DNA of 64,000 bases from Neisseriaceae bacterium (GTDB lineage: Bacteria; Pseudomonadota; Gammaproteobacteria; Burkholderiales; Chromobacteriaceae), in contig JAIYAC010000002.1 of assembly GCA_027489245.1 (NCBI GenBank), positions 62,001-126,000 on the forward strand, in the 5' to 3' direction. Below, piece after piece: positions 25,771 to 34,752 of the stretch (position 1 is its first letter; each line of letters opens with the position of its first letter). Under the pieces are notes generated by a model that made no database searches, was not told where the DNA came from, and saw only the letters and a list, made by a program, of their open reading frames with translations. The translations under genes were made by a program, and so were the position numbers.

Positions 25771-26022
25771 TTAGCGTTGATGTTGGTACAGGTAGTGGCC
25801 GCTTAGCCACAGCCCGGCGCCAGCTAGCAACAGGGCCAGTGGCAGCGTGTTGTCGGCAGCGGTGGCGGGCACGACGCGGTAGTAAACGTGAGGCTGTTCG
25901 CTGTCAAACAGGCCGATCAGCAGCGGTAGCAGGTTTACCGGCAGGTAGTCGGTGAGCGGCGATAGCCACAATGTGCCGAACAGGCCCAAGGTGAGGCCGA
26001 TGCGTTTGAGCCAGCGGGCCAT
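25771..26022 (-). CDS. Small two-helix membrane protein
   Basis: The 83-residue ORF starts MARWLKRIGLTLGLFGTLWL (first helix), has a short extramembrane segment (FDSEQPHVYYRVVPATA) and a second helix (TLPLALLLAGAGLWLSG). It lies between the DUF4019 and periplasmic protein genes, all on one strand and closely spaced. No family was recognised. Confidence 0.65.
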   Translation of the reverse strand: MARWLKRIGLTLGLFGTLWLSPLTDYLPVNLLPLLIGLFDSEQPHVYYRVVPATAADNTLPLALLLAGAGLWLSGHYLYQHQR

Positions 26023-26049
26023 GCGGTGTCCTTTGCGCTTGGTTTGACG

Positions 26050-27018
26050 TTACTGTGCGCCGCACAGGGCGCCTTGGCATTGCAAGGTGTTGAAGTCGTA
26101 CACCGCCGAATGCCCGGGGTCGCCGCCGGGGGTGGGTACGCCCGCCGGGATGAAGAAGGTGGCGGAATGGGCGCCGTATAGCCCGGCGGGGTAGGTAAAG
26201 CGGCGCAGCACCACGTAGCCATCGTGGAATTCGGGCACTTTCAGCCTGCCGGCGCGGCTGCCGGCGATCGGTGGTACGTCGGCGGGCGGCTGTTTGCTGG
26301 CTACGGCTTTGGCCCAGGCTTGCGCGTCGGCGGGCCCGGCGCGGCGTAGTTGGCCGCGTTGCAGGGCCTGCGCCAGCCCGGCTGCCCCGGCCAGCGGTGC
26401 GGTGCGGTCGCGGAATGGTTGCTGCAGCTGGCTGTTTTCCCTTTGCAGCACGGTGCCTGCCGGCATTGGCGCACCGATGCTGATGCGGCCTTCCTGCGCC
26501 AGGTACACGCGGCTGACGGCGCGGCCGAACAGCTGGCGCGACAGCGGGTTCAGCGGTTTCAGATTATCGGCATCCACATAGTGGTAGCCACAGGCGCCAC
26601 CGTTGTCGTAGGTGCTGTTCAGCACCGGCACACTGGCGGGCAGCCCGATCATGGCCTGGCGGTGGTAGCCGCTAAGCAGCACGGCCAGGATGCGGGTGGT
26701 GCTGCTGCGGTATATCCGCCACACGGTGGGGTCGTAGGCGCCCAGCATCAGCACTACCGGTTGGTCCGGGCTGTGTACGGTGACGTCCATCATGCCGGCT
26801 GTGTTGCCGCTCTGGTCGATCTGGTAATCCAGCGCTTTGCCGTTATAGCCGCCAGCGGCGTACACCACGGCGTTGGCCGGCAGCTGCAGGCCGGGGAAGG
26901 CGCATGCCTGGGGGGCGCGCACGGGTGGCACGGCCGGGGCAGGGGCAGTGACGACGATTTCGCTGGCCAGGGCCAGCGGCGCCAATAGTGCAATCAGGCA
27001 GGCAAGCGGGTGCGGCAT
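26050..27018 (-). CDS. Periplasmic hypothetical protein
   Basis: The 322-residue protein has a signal peptide (MPHPLACLIALLAPLALASE). The mature protein is beta-rich, with FPGLQLPANAVVYAAGGYNG, DVTVHSPDQPVVLMLGAYDP, TVWRIYRSSTTRILAVLLSG and a terminal Cys pair in TLQCQGALCGAQ. I do not recognise the family. The start at 27018 has GGAG upstream. It is likely the first gene of a three-gene unit with the two downstream genes. Confidence 0.7.
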   Translation of the reverse strand: MPHPLACLIALLAPLALASEIVVTAPAPAVPPVRAPQACAFPGLQLPANAVVYAAGGYNGKALDYQIDQSGNTAGMMDVTVHSPDQPVVLMLGAYDPTVWRIYRSSTTRILAVLLSGYHRQAMIGLPASVPVLNSTYDNGGACGYHYVDADNLKPLNPLSRQLFGRAVSRVYLAQEGRISIGAPMPAGTVLQRENSQLQQPFRDRTAPLAGAAGLAQALQRGQLRRAGPADAQAWAKAVASKQPPADVPPIAGSRAGRLKVPEFHDGYVVLRRFTYPAGLYGAHSATFFIPAGVPTPGGDPGHSAVYDFNTLQCQGALCGAQ

Positions 27019-27086
27019 GGCGGGGCTCCGTAGTTGGCCGTGGCGGCAGGATGGGTGCAATGAAAATGGCATTGTGCCAGTCGCAA

Positions 27087-27173
27087 GCAGGGTGGGCAAA
27101 GCGCAGCGTGCCCACAAGGCCTCGCTCAGTTTGGTGGGCACGGCCTGTGGCCTTTGCCCACCCTACCCCTGAG
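27087..27173. repeat. Imperfectly palindromic repeat, copy 2
   Basis: The outer ends are GCAGGGTGGGCAAAGCGCAG and GCCTTTGCCCACCCTACCCC, with internal GTGCCCAC and TTTGGTGGGCAC. It aligns over its full length with copy 1 in the same orientation, differing mainly in the middle. Confidence 0.7.
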
Positions 27174-27239
27174 CGATAACGGGATGGGATTAAACCGGCG
27201 TCTACCGTAAACGTTGGGTTTCATTTTATTCGATACGAC

Positions 27240-27530
27240 CTACTGCGCATGTTTGGTGGCGTCAAAATAACCCGCTGCAATTAAAAAGAATAAAATAATG
27301 TAGATAACAAAATAAGCTTGCGCAAAAGCATTGTATAGCGCTAAGAATTTCACATACCCGTCGTGCCAATTCTCTCGCTTAAAAATAAAGCCATACAAAA
27401 CTTTCAGGCTAAGCGGCTGGCCAGGAAATTTCTTTTTGAAAAATTTAAAATTAAGCAGGCTACCTGGCGGGAGAAGAATGAAGAGAGATAAGTGCATGAA
27501 GAAAAACCAGTCCGGTAATGTGTCGTTCAT
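27240..27530 (-). CDS. Small membrane hypothetical protein, AT-rich
   Basis: The 96-residue ORF has hydrophobic stretches at both ends (DWFFFMHLSLFILLPPGSLL; YFVIYIILFFLIAAGYF) around a basic middle (KFFKKKFPGQPLSLK). AAGGA precedes the chosen ATG at 27530. The gene is far more AT-rich than the surroundings, like the gene at 24718. No family was recognised; horizontal origin is likely. Confidence 0.6.
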   Translation of the reverse strand: MNDTLPDWFFFMHLSLFILLPPGSLLNFKFFKKKFPGQPLSLKVLYGFIFKRENWHDGYVKFLALYNAFAQAYFVIYIILFFLIAAGYFDATKHAQ

Positions 27531-27646
27531 ATTGAGATCAATCCTTAGCACAGTTGTACCTGATTATTGAGACCGCCTAGGTTTAGATCAGCACGGTCTG
27601 CTGCCCTTGGTTACGCTACCCCCACATCATACCGTTAAGCCATGAT

Positions 27647-27676
27647 TAAAGGGCAAGCCATCCGGCTTGCCCTTGT
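27647..27676 (-). terminator. Terminator of rlhA
   Basis: The 11-bp perfect stem AAGGGCAAGCC/GGCTTGCCCTT has a 4-base loop, followed on the minus strand by TTTAATC, about 57 bp beyond the rlhA stop. Confidence 0.75.
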
Positions 27677-27703
27677 GCGTTGGTGATGCGCTCGCGCCCT
27701 GCC

Positions 27704-27725
27704 CTGCGGCCAACGTTGGCCGCAG
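27704..27725. repeat. 22-bp palindrome of two overlapping uptake-like motifs
   Basis: A perfect self-complementary sequence has centre CCAACGTTGG and ends CTGCGG/CCGCAG. Each half matches 12 of 13 bases of the repeated 13-mer. It lies 7 bp beyond the rlhA stop. Confidence 0.7.
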
Positions 27726-27732
27726 GTGCTGC

Positions 27733-29721
27733 TTACGACGCTGGCCGCTGCTTGAAGAAGGTAATCGGCGCGGTGGCGGGGATGTCGCTTGGCGGCGGGG
27801 TTTTCAGGATGTGCTTTTTCATCTTGCCCATCACGTGCATTTCGCACGGGCGGCATTCGAATTTCAGCGTGTAGGTGTCGTCGCCGGATTTCAGCACCAT
27901 GGGGTCGGCGCGTACCTGGCCCATCACGCCCTTCACGCCCTTGGCTTGCTTGGGGCACAGGTTGTACGAGAAGCGCAGGCAGTGCTTGGTGATCATCAGG
28001 CTGACTTCGCCTTCTTCCTGATGCGCTTCGTAGGCCGGCTCGATCACTTCCACGCCGTGCTTTTTGTAGAAGTCCCACGCCAGCGCGTTGTACACGTTGG
28101 CCAGGTAGCTCAGGTTTTGCTCGGGGAAGCGCGGTGCTGGCTGCAGCTCGGCTTTGCGCTGTGGGCGCACCCATGCGGCCACCCTGGCGGCTTCCAGCTT
28201 TTCTACTGCGTCGCGGCGCAGGCCGTTGATGACCGAGGCGGGGACGAACCACGGCTGCGCCAGCTGCAGTGCTACGTCGTGGGCGTGGAACAGCGTGTTG
28301 CCCAGCTTGGCTACGGCGTCGCGCAGGCTGCTTTCGGCGCGGGCGGGGTCTTTGGCCGGCTCCAGCACCAGGTTGGCCGCAGCGGTGGCGCTACAGCCGT
28401 CGGCGTCGGTGAGGGTCAGCGTCAGGCCGTTGGCGTTATCGGCCAGCGTGGCCCACACGCCGATGCGGCGCTCGGCGGATTTTTTCAGCAGTGCCAGCTC
28501 CCAGGCGTGGTCGCGGTTGCGGCTGATGTCGGTGCCGGGCTTCAGGCCGGCCAACAGCGCCGGGTCATTCGGTACGCAGTGCCACAGCAGCTGGCCGCCG
28601 GGCACGTGGCCCACTTGCTTGACGGTGTTGAGCTGCATGCCCACCACGTCGCGCTTTTTCATGAAGTTGATGCCGTCGCCGTTGCTCATCTGCTCGGGGG
28701 TAGCAATCTCTACCCAGCCGTCGCCTACCTTGTGCACGGTGCCTAGCTGTACGCCTACGAATTTGGGCGAGTCGAAGGCGCCGATGTCGATCTTGCGGCC
28801 GGTGGCAAAGTAGTCGGTGGCGCCACGGTGGAAGGTTTTGTCCGGGTCGGGCGTGAAGAAGATTTCGCTGCTGCCGCTGGCGGCCGGGGCCAGCTCGGGG
28901 CGGCGCTCGAAGATTTCGTCCAGCAGCAGGCGGTAGTGGGCGGTGATGTTTTTCACGTAGCTCACATCTTTGTAGCGGCCTTCGATCTTCAGCGAGCGCA
29001 CGCCGGCGTCCAGCAGCGCTTCCAGGTTGGCGCTCTGGTTGTTGTCTTTCATCGACAGCAGGTGTTTGTCGAACGCTACCACGCCGCCTTTTTCGTCGGT
29101 CAGCGTGTACGGCAGGCGGCAGGCTTGCGAGCAGTCGCCGCGGTTGGCGCTGCGGCCGGTGTCGGCGTGGCTGATATAGCACTGGCCGGAAAACGCTACG
29201 CACAGCGCGCCGTGGATGAAGTATTCGATGGCGGCCGGATCGGCACCTTCGCCTACTACCTGCGAGATCTTGGCGATCTGCGGGATGGTGAGCTCGCGCG
29301 CCAGCACGATCTGGCTAAAGCCGGCGTCGGACAGGAAGCGGGCTTTATCGGCGTCGCGGATGTCGCACTGGGTGGAGGCGTGCAGCTGGATGGGGGGCAG
29401 GTCCATCTGCAGGATGCCCATATCCTGCACGATCAGCGCGTCCACGCCGGCGTCGTACAGCTGCCAGATCAGCGTGCGGGCGGCGTCCAGCTCGGCGTCG
29501 TGCAAAATGGTGTTGAGCGTGGTGAAGATGCGCGCGTGGTAGCGGTGGGCAAACTGCACCAGCTGGGCAATGTCGGCCACGCTGTTACAGGCGTTGTGCC
29601 GCGCGCCAAAGCTGGGGCCGCCAATGTACACGGCGTCGGCGCCGTGCAGGATGGCTTCGCGGCCGATATCGATGTTTTTGGCGGGCGAGAGCAGCTCGAC
29701 CTGGTGCGGCAACAGACTCAT
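27733..29721 (-). CDS. rlhA: 23S rRNA 5-hydroxycytidine C2501 synthase
   Basis: The 662-residue U32-peptidase-family protein aligns with E. coli RlhA (YdcP, 653 residues) almost end to end. Shared blocks include ELLSPAKNIDIGREAILHGA, VYIGGPSFGARHNACNSV, IQLHASTQCDIRDADKARFL, ADTGRSANRGDCSQACRLPY and, near the C-terminus, ITKHCLRFSYNLCPKQAKG with LKFECRPCEMHVMGK. The conserved cysteines likely hold the Fe-S cluster. RlhA hydroxylates C2501 in the peptidyl-transferase centre using prephenate-derived chemistry. A terminator follows. Confidence 0.93.
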   Translation of the reverse strand: MSLLPHQVELLSPAKNIDIGREAILHGADAVYIGGPSFGARHNACNSVADIAQLVQFAHRYHARIFTTLNTILHDAELDAARTLIWQLYDAGVDALIVQDMGILQMDLPPIQLHASTQCDIRDADKARFLSDAGFSQIVLARELTIPQIAKISQVVGEGADPAAIEYFIHGALCVAFSGQCYISHADTGRSANRGDCSQACRLPYTLTDEKGGVVAFDKHLLSMKDNNQSANLEALLDAGVRSLKIEGRYKDVSYVKNITAHYRLLLDEIFERRPELAPAASGSSEIFFTPDPDKTFHRGATDYFATGRKIDIGAFDSPKFVGVQLGTVHKVGDGWVEIATPEQMSNGDGINFMKKRDVVGMQLNTVKQVGHVPGGQLLWHCVPNDPALLAGLKPGTDISRNRDHAWELALLKKSAERRIGVWATLADNANGLTLTLTDADGCSATAAANLVLEPAKDPARAESSLRDAVAKLGNTLFHAHDVALQLAQPWFVPASVINGLRRDAVEKLEAARVAAWVRPQRKAELQPAPRFPEQNLSYLANVYNALAWDFYKKHGVEVIEPAYEAHQEEGEVSLMITKHCLRFSYNLCPKQAKGVKGVMGQVRADPMVLKSGDDTYTLKFECRPCEMHVMGKMKKHILKTPPPSDIPATAPITFFKQRPAS

Positions 29722-29794
29722 CTGGTACTTCCTGCGGTGGGTGGTGTGGCAAGGGGCGGAAGTATAGCGGAATCAGTCACTTGCGCAAATGCAC

Positions 29795-30028
29795 TCAGGC
29801 CTGCTGCAGGCGGGCGGCCAGGGTGTCTACCAGCTCGGCCCAGTCGGCGTCGTCGTCCAGTGCTTGCTTGAGGAAGGCGGCTTGCGAGGCGTTCCAGAAC
29901 GGCGCGTCCTCGATGGCGGTGCCGGCCGGTAGCGGGTGGCTGGCAATGAAGGCACGCATGTCGGCCGGGCTGTCCGGCAGGCCCAGCTGGGCAAACAGGG
30001 TGCACAGGGTATGAAGGCTGGTGTCCAT
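29795..30028 (-). CDS. DUF2789 domain-containing protein
   Basis: The 77-residue protein matches DUF2789: MDTSLHTLCTLFAQLGLPDS, MRAFIASHPL, then DAPFWNASQAAFLKQALDDD and ADWAELVDTL. It is a small helical cytoplasmic protein of unknown function. The start at 30028 is preferred to the longer frame because this is where the family begins. Confidence 0.85.
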   Translation of the reverse strand: MDTSLHTLCTLFAQLGLPDSPADMRAFIASHPLPAGTAIEDAPFWNASQAAFLKQALDDDADWAELVDTLAARLQQA

Positions 30029-30144
30029 GGGCAATACTCCGGTGGGGGAGATGTCAGCATACACGCTGGCTGCCGGAACTGTTGCCACGGCGCCATACTC
30101 TATAAGGTGCTGCAAGTGCAGCCTTTGACGAACAGGAGACAGTA

Positions 30145-30486
30145 ATGCGCAAGGTTTGGATTGTGCTGGCAGCCAGTGCCGGCCTGGTGGCGTGTAGTGC
30201 CGAGCAGGCCAGCAAGCTGCAGGAGCAGGCGTCGGCCGCTATCGGCACCGCGCATCAGGTGGTACAAGACAGCAGCGCGCCGCTGGGCGAGCTGAAACAA
30301 CAGGCCAGCGCGGCGGTGGGCAGTGCCGGCAAGCTGAAAGAACAAGCCAGTGCCGCATTGGGTGTGGCGCAGCGCGTGGGCGCGGCGGCGGCCATTCTGA
30401 ACCCGGAGTTGGGGCAGCAGATCGACGAGGCCAAGCAGCAAGTGGATGCGGTGAAGCAGGCCGCCGACGCGCTGCAGGGCAAGTAA
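30145..30486 (+). CDS. Small Ala/Gln-rich lipoprotein
   Basis: The 113-residue protein follows AGGAG. The signal and lipobox are MRKVWIVLAASAGLVAC (LVAC). The mature part is helical and repetitive, with near-repeats LQEQASAAIG, LKQQASAAVG and LKEQASAALG spaced about 20-25 residues apart, like helical envelope lipoproteins. It is divergent from the DUF2789 gene. Confidence 0.75.
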   Translation: MRKVWIVLAASAGLVACSAEQASKLQEQASAAIGTAHQVVQDSSAPLGELKQQASAAVGSAGKLKEQASAALGVAQRVGAAAAILNPELGQQIDEAKQQVDAVKQAADALQGK

Positions 30487-30656
30487 GCGCCGCGGCCAAC
30501 CCCTGATTCTGCGTTGCGCCGTCTTGCCGTCGTGCTGGTACCGTCTGCGTCGGTGCCACTTGGCCCGGATGCGCTGCAAGGGTTGGTGAATGGCGCTAAC
30601 TGACTGGCTTGCCCCTGCCCCCGCCACCGCTTGGCCGGGGCATTTTGCTGCCCGTA

Positions 30657-31421
30657 CTACGGGGCTTTGCCCGCGTGGGGCAGCAGCTGTTTTTCCAGCT
30701 GGGCATAACGGCCACTTTGCCGTAGCCGCTGCAGGCCATGGTTGAATGCGGCCAACTGCGCCGCCGCTTGCGGGTGGGCGCGCGACAGCATCAGGCGAAA
30801 GGGTACGGTTTCAATGGGGGTGGGCAGTGTGGCCAGCTGGCTGCGTTCCTGCGCGGTAAGCTTTTCCTGGCGCAGGCTCTGGTACACGCTGCTGGCCAGC
30901 GTCATGGCGGTCAGGCGCCCGGCCAGAATCATGCGCAGGCCGTTTTCCGGGGTTTCTACGCGGTGGTATTCCACCCGCCCTTCGCGTTCCAGCCGCACCA
31001 GCTCGTGAAAGGTGCGCGACCCCAGCGGCAGCGCCAGGTGGACGCCTTGCCACTGCTGGCGTAGCGGCCAGTCTGCCAGTGGCTTGCTGGCGTGGTGAAT
31101 CACCACTTCGCGGTCCTGGACGATGGGTTCGCTGAACAGCGCAAAGCTATCGCGCAGGGGGGTCTGGCTCCACACCAACGAGCCATCCACATGGCCGCTG
31201 CGCACCATTTCTTCGGCGCGTTTCCACGGGTAAAACCCGTAGCGTACCTGCAGGCCCCCCAGGGCGGCCGCTTCGCTGACCACTGCCGAGGCAAAGCCAA
31301 AACGTGGCAGGTGGGCCGATTGGTAAGGTGGCCATTCGCCATTGGCCAGTTGCAGCGTATGCGCGTGGCTGAACGAGATGCTGGCGGCGAGCGTGGCCAG
31401 TGCGCAAACAATCAATTTCAT
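30657..31421 (-). CDS. Periplasmic substrate-binding protein (SBP_bac_3-like)
   Basis: The 254-residue protein has a signal peptide (MKLIVCALATLAASISFSHA). The body resembles the extracellular solute-binding family 3, with LANGEWPPYQSAHLPRFGFA at the start and YGFYPWKRAEEMVRSGHVDG. No ABC permease is adjacent, so it may be an orphan binding protein or a sensor-type relative. The start at 31421 follows from the signal peptide. Confidence 0.85.
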   Translation of the reverse strand: MKLIVCALATLAASISFSHAHTLQLANGEWPPYQSAHLPRFGFASAVVSEAAALGGLQVRYGFYPWKRAEEMVRSGHVDGSLVWSQTPLRDSFALFSEPIVQDREVVIHHASKPLADWPLRQQWQGVHLALPLGSRTFHELVRLEREGRVEYHRVETPENGLRMILAGRLTAMTLASSVYQSLRQEKLTAQERSQLATLPTPIETVPFRLMLSRAHPQAAAQLAAFNHGLQRLRQSGRYAQLEKQLLPHAGKAP

Positions 31422-31502
31422 ATTGTCTGACAATACGTAGAGGGCGCCAGTATAAGCACGTTTTGCGGGCTTTTCAGCGCAACGCGTAGCCAACGTACCA
31501 AT

Positions 31503-31537
31503 AAAAAGCGCCAGCTTGGCAGCTAGCGCTTTTTTTG
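31503..31537 (-). terminator. Terminator of the ftsK-like gene
   Basis: AAAAAGCGCCAGC and GCTAGCGCTTTTTTT form a hairpin with a minor mismatch between the ftsK stop and the substrate-binding protein gene. A- and T-runs on both sides suit either direction. Confidence 0.75.
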
Positions 31538-31558
31538 CAGGATTATATTATCGAAATA

Positions 31559-34486
31559 TCAATAATCCCGGTCGGGTACCAGTACCGTGCGGTTGCCGTT
31601 GCTTTCCATGGCCGACACGATGCCGGCAGCTTCCATGTCTTCGATCAGCCGTGCTGCGCGGTTGTAGCCGATGCGTAGCTGGCGCTGTACTGACGAAATG
31701 GACGCCTTGCGCGTTTTCAGCACAATGCCCACCGCTTCATCGTACAGCGGGTCGGTTTCGCTGCCGGCCGCGGCGCGGCCTTTGGCCTCGGCCTGGTCGT
31801 CGTCGGCAGCAGATTCGCCGGTAAGCAGGCCTTCCACGTAGTCCGGCTCGCCCCACTGCTTCAGGTCTTCCACGATGGCGTGCACTTCCTCATCGGTGAC
31901 AAACGCCCCGTGTACGCGCTGCGGGTAGCCGGTGCCTGGCGGCAGGAACAGCATATCGCCCTGCCCCAGCAGGCTTTCGGCGCCCATCTGGTCCAGGATG
32001 GTACGGCTGTCGATCTTGCTGGACACCTGGAACGCAATGCGCGTGGGGATGTTGGCCTTGATCAGGCCGGTAATCACGTCTACCGACGGGCGCTGTGTGG
32101 CCAGGATTAAATGGATGCCGGCGGCGCGGGCTTTTTGCGCCAGGCGGGCAATCAGCTCTTCGATCTTTTTGCCGGCTACCATCATCAGGTCGGCAAACTC
32201 GTCTACCACCACCACGATGAAGGGCAGCGTGGCCAGCGGCTCCGGCGTTTCCGGTGTCAGGCTGAACGGGTTGACCAGACGTTGGCCGCGCGCCTCGGCG
32301 GCGCGCACCTTGTCGTTGTAGCCAGCCAGGTTACGCACGCCCAGGTGGCTCATCAGGCGGTAGCGCTTTTCCATTTCGCCCACGCACCAGTTCAGCGCGT
32401 TGGCGGCCAGTTTCATGTCGGTGACCACCGGTGCCAGCAGGTGCGGAATGTCGTTGTACACCGACAGCTCCAGCATTTTGGGGTCGATCATGATGAAGCG
32501 CACTTCGTCCGGCGTGGCCTTGTACAGCATGGACAAGATCATGGCGTTCACGCCTACCGACTTGCCCGAGCCGGTGGTACCGGCGACCAGCAGGTGCGGC
32601 GCTTTGGCCAGGTCCATCACCACGGGTGCGCCGCTGATGTCTTGCCCCAGCGCCAGCGTGAGCTTGGAGGCGTTTTGCTGGAACACGTCGGCGCTGAAGA
32701 TTTCCGACAGGCGGATCATCTGGCGCTGCGGGTTGGGCAGCTCCAGCCCCATGCAGGTTTTGCCGGGGATGGTTTCCACCACGCGGATGGACGCCAGGCC
32801 CAGCGCGCGCGACAGGTCTTTGGCCAGGTTCACTACCTGGCTACCGCGCACGCCTACGGCGGGTTCGACTTCATAGCGGGTAATCACCGGGCCGGCGTAG
32901 GCGTCTACCACCGCTACTTTTACCTTGAACTCGGCGCATTTTTCTTCGATGAGAATGCCGCGTTCTATCAGGTAGTCCTCGCTCTGCACCGCCTTGTGTA
33001 CCTCGGGTGGGCGCAGCAGGTCCAGCGAGGGCAGGCAGGCGTCGCCGTACACCACGGGGATGGGGTGCGGTTTGGGCTGGGCCGCCGTGGCCAGGGTGTG
33101 TAGTGCCTGGCTGATCTGCGCGGCGGGTACGCCGCTGTCTGCTATCGGGTGAGCTGTCGGCGCCGCCGGGGCATCATCCAGCAGCTGCCACACCAGGCCA
33201 GGGTTGGCCGCAGCGGGGTGGGCTGGCGGCGCGCTGTCGGCCTCGTCGTCCAGCAGGTGCCACACGATGTCGCCACGCTGGGTGCTGTGGTAGCCGGCCT
33301 GTGGCGCCGGGGGGCTGTCGATGGCTAGCGGCGCGGCAGGTGCTGGGACGGCAGGCGGCTCGGTACGGGCTGCTGCTGTGACGGTCTGGTGCAGCCGCAC
33401 GCCCTGCCATACCGGTGCGGTGACGGGGGTGGCTACCGGCTGGCGCAGCTGTTGCCAGCGTGCTGTTGTGCCGGCGACCGTGGGTTCTGCCGCCGGTGCC
33501 GTTACCGGTGCGTGCTGCGGTGCCGGGTCGGCGGCGGGTTCGGTGGCCTGCGTTTCTGTCGCGGCCTCGGCGGGCAGGGCAAAGTCGTCATCCAGCTCGA
33601 AGCCATCGAGCTGTTCGTCTGCTGCCGCGCTGCCCGGCCAGCTGTCTGCCTCATGCTGGCTTGTTGCGCTGCCGTATGCTGGGGCGGCGGGTGTGGGTAA
33701 TGACGGCACAGCGCCTGCTGCGCGGGCTTCGGCGGCGTGGCTGGCACTGCGCCAGTCGGCCTGGATGTCGGCCGGCGGGGCTGGCGGGCGTGGTGCCGGG
33801 GTGTCGGCCTTGGCCTGGCTAAAGCTGGATTGCGGGCCAAACAGCGCGGCAGCGGCGCGTTCCCGTTCTTGCTGTGCCAGCGGTGATGGCGGCAGCGGCG
33901 TGGGCGTGCCGGCTTTTTTCATCACCGGGGTGGGCTGCAGGATAACGGGTGGTAGCGGCGCGGTATGGGCGGGCGGGCGGCTGCTGTGCAGCTGCTGTAC
34001 GTTGGCGCGTACTTCGCGCGGGTCGATCAGCGGCAGGTCGCGCGGCTGGGTGACCGGCTTGCCGTCGTGGGCGGCGATTTTTTCACGGCGGTTCAGGTCG
34101 CGGCGCAGGTTGCGTTGTACGTCGTCCAGGCCGATTACCGGCAGCTTGTGCGGCGCGGCCTTGTCGCTGGCGGGCGCAGCCTTGGGCTTGCGCTGGTAGC
34201 GTGGCAGCTCTCGAGGCAGCTTGTCGATGACTTCGGCAGGCTGGGCTTTGGGCGTGCTGGCCGGCTGGGGCGGCGGTATGGCGGCGGCGGAGATGCCAGG
34301 GTTGGCCGCAGCCGGTGGCTGATCCGCCAGTGCGCCCAGCGTGCGCCGTGGCGGCCTGGGGGCGATGGCTTCTGGGGTGTCGACAGGCGGCAAGGGGGCA
34401 TCGTGCCCGTGCGGTGCGCTATCGGCACCGCCGTCTTCTTGCAGCACATGCTTGAGCTTGGTCAGCAGTTTGGAAAACTTCTCCAT
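31559..34486 (-). CDS. ftsK: FtsK/SpoIIIE-type DNA translocase lacking the membrane domain
   Basis: The 975-residue protein has the FtsK motor: alpha/beta RecA core from about residue 490, Walker A GTTGSGKS at 636-643, Walker [13 protein letters not shown] near 760, [20 protein letters not shown], and the gamma winged helix ([18 protein letters not shown] to the end) that reads KOPS sites. Residues 1-480 are a Pro/Ala-rich linker (for example [20 protein letters not shown]) with no hydrophobic helices, so the four-TM septal anchor of canonical FtsK is absent. It probably acts in chromosome segregation as a soluble paralogue; another FtsK may exist elsewhere. GGAAGAG precedes the ATG. Confidence 0.9.
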   Translation of the reverse strand: MEKFSKLLTKLKHVLQEDGGADSAPHGHDAPLPPVDTPEAIAPRPPRRTLGALADQPPAAANPGISAAAIPPPQPASTPKAQPAEVIDKLPRELPRYQRKPKAAPASDKAAPHKLPVIGLDDVQRNLRRDLNRREKIAAHDGKPVTQPRDLPLIDPREVRANVQQLHSSRPPAHTAPLPPVILQPTPVMKKAGTPTPLPPSPLAQQERERAAAALFGPQSSFSQAKADTPAPRPPAPPADIQADWRSASHAAEARAAGAVPSLPTPAAPAYGSATSQHEADSWPGSAAADEQLDGFELDDDFALPAEAATETQATEPAADPAPQHAPVTAPAAEPTVAGTTARWQQLRQPVATPVTAPVWQGVRLHQTVTAAARTEPPAVPAPAAPLAIDSPPAPQAGYHSTQRGDIVWHLLDDEADSAPPAHPAAANPGLVWQLLDDAPAAPTAHPIADSGVPAAQISQALHTLATAAQPKPHPIPVVYGDACLPSLDLLRPPEVHKAVQSEDYLIERGILIEEKCAEFKVKVAVVDAYAGPVITRYEVEPAVGVRGSQVVNLAKDLSRALGLASIRVVETIPGKTCMGLELPNPQRQMIRLSEIFSADVFQQNASKLTLALGQDISGAPVVMDLAKAPHLLVAGTTGSGKSVGVNAMILSMLYKATPDEVRFIMIDPKMLELSVYNDIPHLLAPVVTDMKLAANALNWCVGEMEKRYRLMSHLGVRNLAGYNDKVRAAEARGQRLVNPFSLTPETPEPLATLPFIVVVVDEFADLMMVAGKKIEELIARLAQKARAAGIHLILATQRPSVDVITGLIKANIPTRIAFQVSSKIDSRTILDQMGAESLLGQGDMLFLPPGTGYPQRVHGAFVTDEEVHAIVEDLKQWGEPDYVEGLLTGESAADDDQAEAKGRAAAGSETDPLYDEAVGIVLKTRKASISSVQRQLRIGYNRAARLIEDMEAAGIVSAMESNGNRTVLVPDRDY

Positions 34487-34503
34487 GGCATCACTCTTCC
34501 GCT

Positions 34504-34692
34504 TTAGCGGGTTTTGTTCCAGCCGGCGATGGCGTCTTTTTTGTTATCGGCTTGCGGGCCGATGGCGCTGCAGGTGCCTTGCCCTGCGTAGCGGGTGCAC
34601 TGTACCCAGAAGCGGCGGGAGCCGGCCTTGACCACTTCGGCCGGGGCGCCGCACTTGTTGCAGGGTTTCAGGCTGGTGGTATCGCTCATCAT
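34504..34692 (-). CDS. Small zinc-ribbon protein, Lar-like
   Basis: The 62-residue protein resembles the Lar restriction-alleviation/zinc-ribbon family: [36 protein letters not shown] and an ending [13 protein letters not shown], where AI-x-x-WN is typical. Two CxxC-type pairs would bind one zinc. Start choice between two consecutive ATGs is open. It is adjacent to the ftsK-like gene on the same strand, 17 bp upstream of it. Confidence 0.6.
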   Translation of the reverse strand: MMSDTTSLKPCNKCGAPAEVVKAGSRRFWVQCTRYAGQGTCSAIGPQADNKKDAIAGWNKTR

Positions 34693-34752
34693 GGTATTCC
34701 GGCAGGGTTAATCACCGGATGATACCGCAATTGCGGTGGCCAGCCGGTGGCC

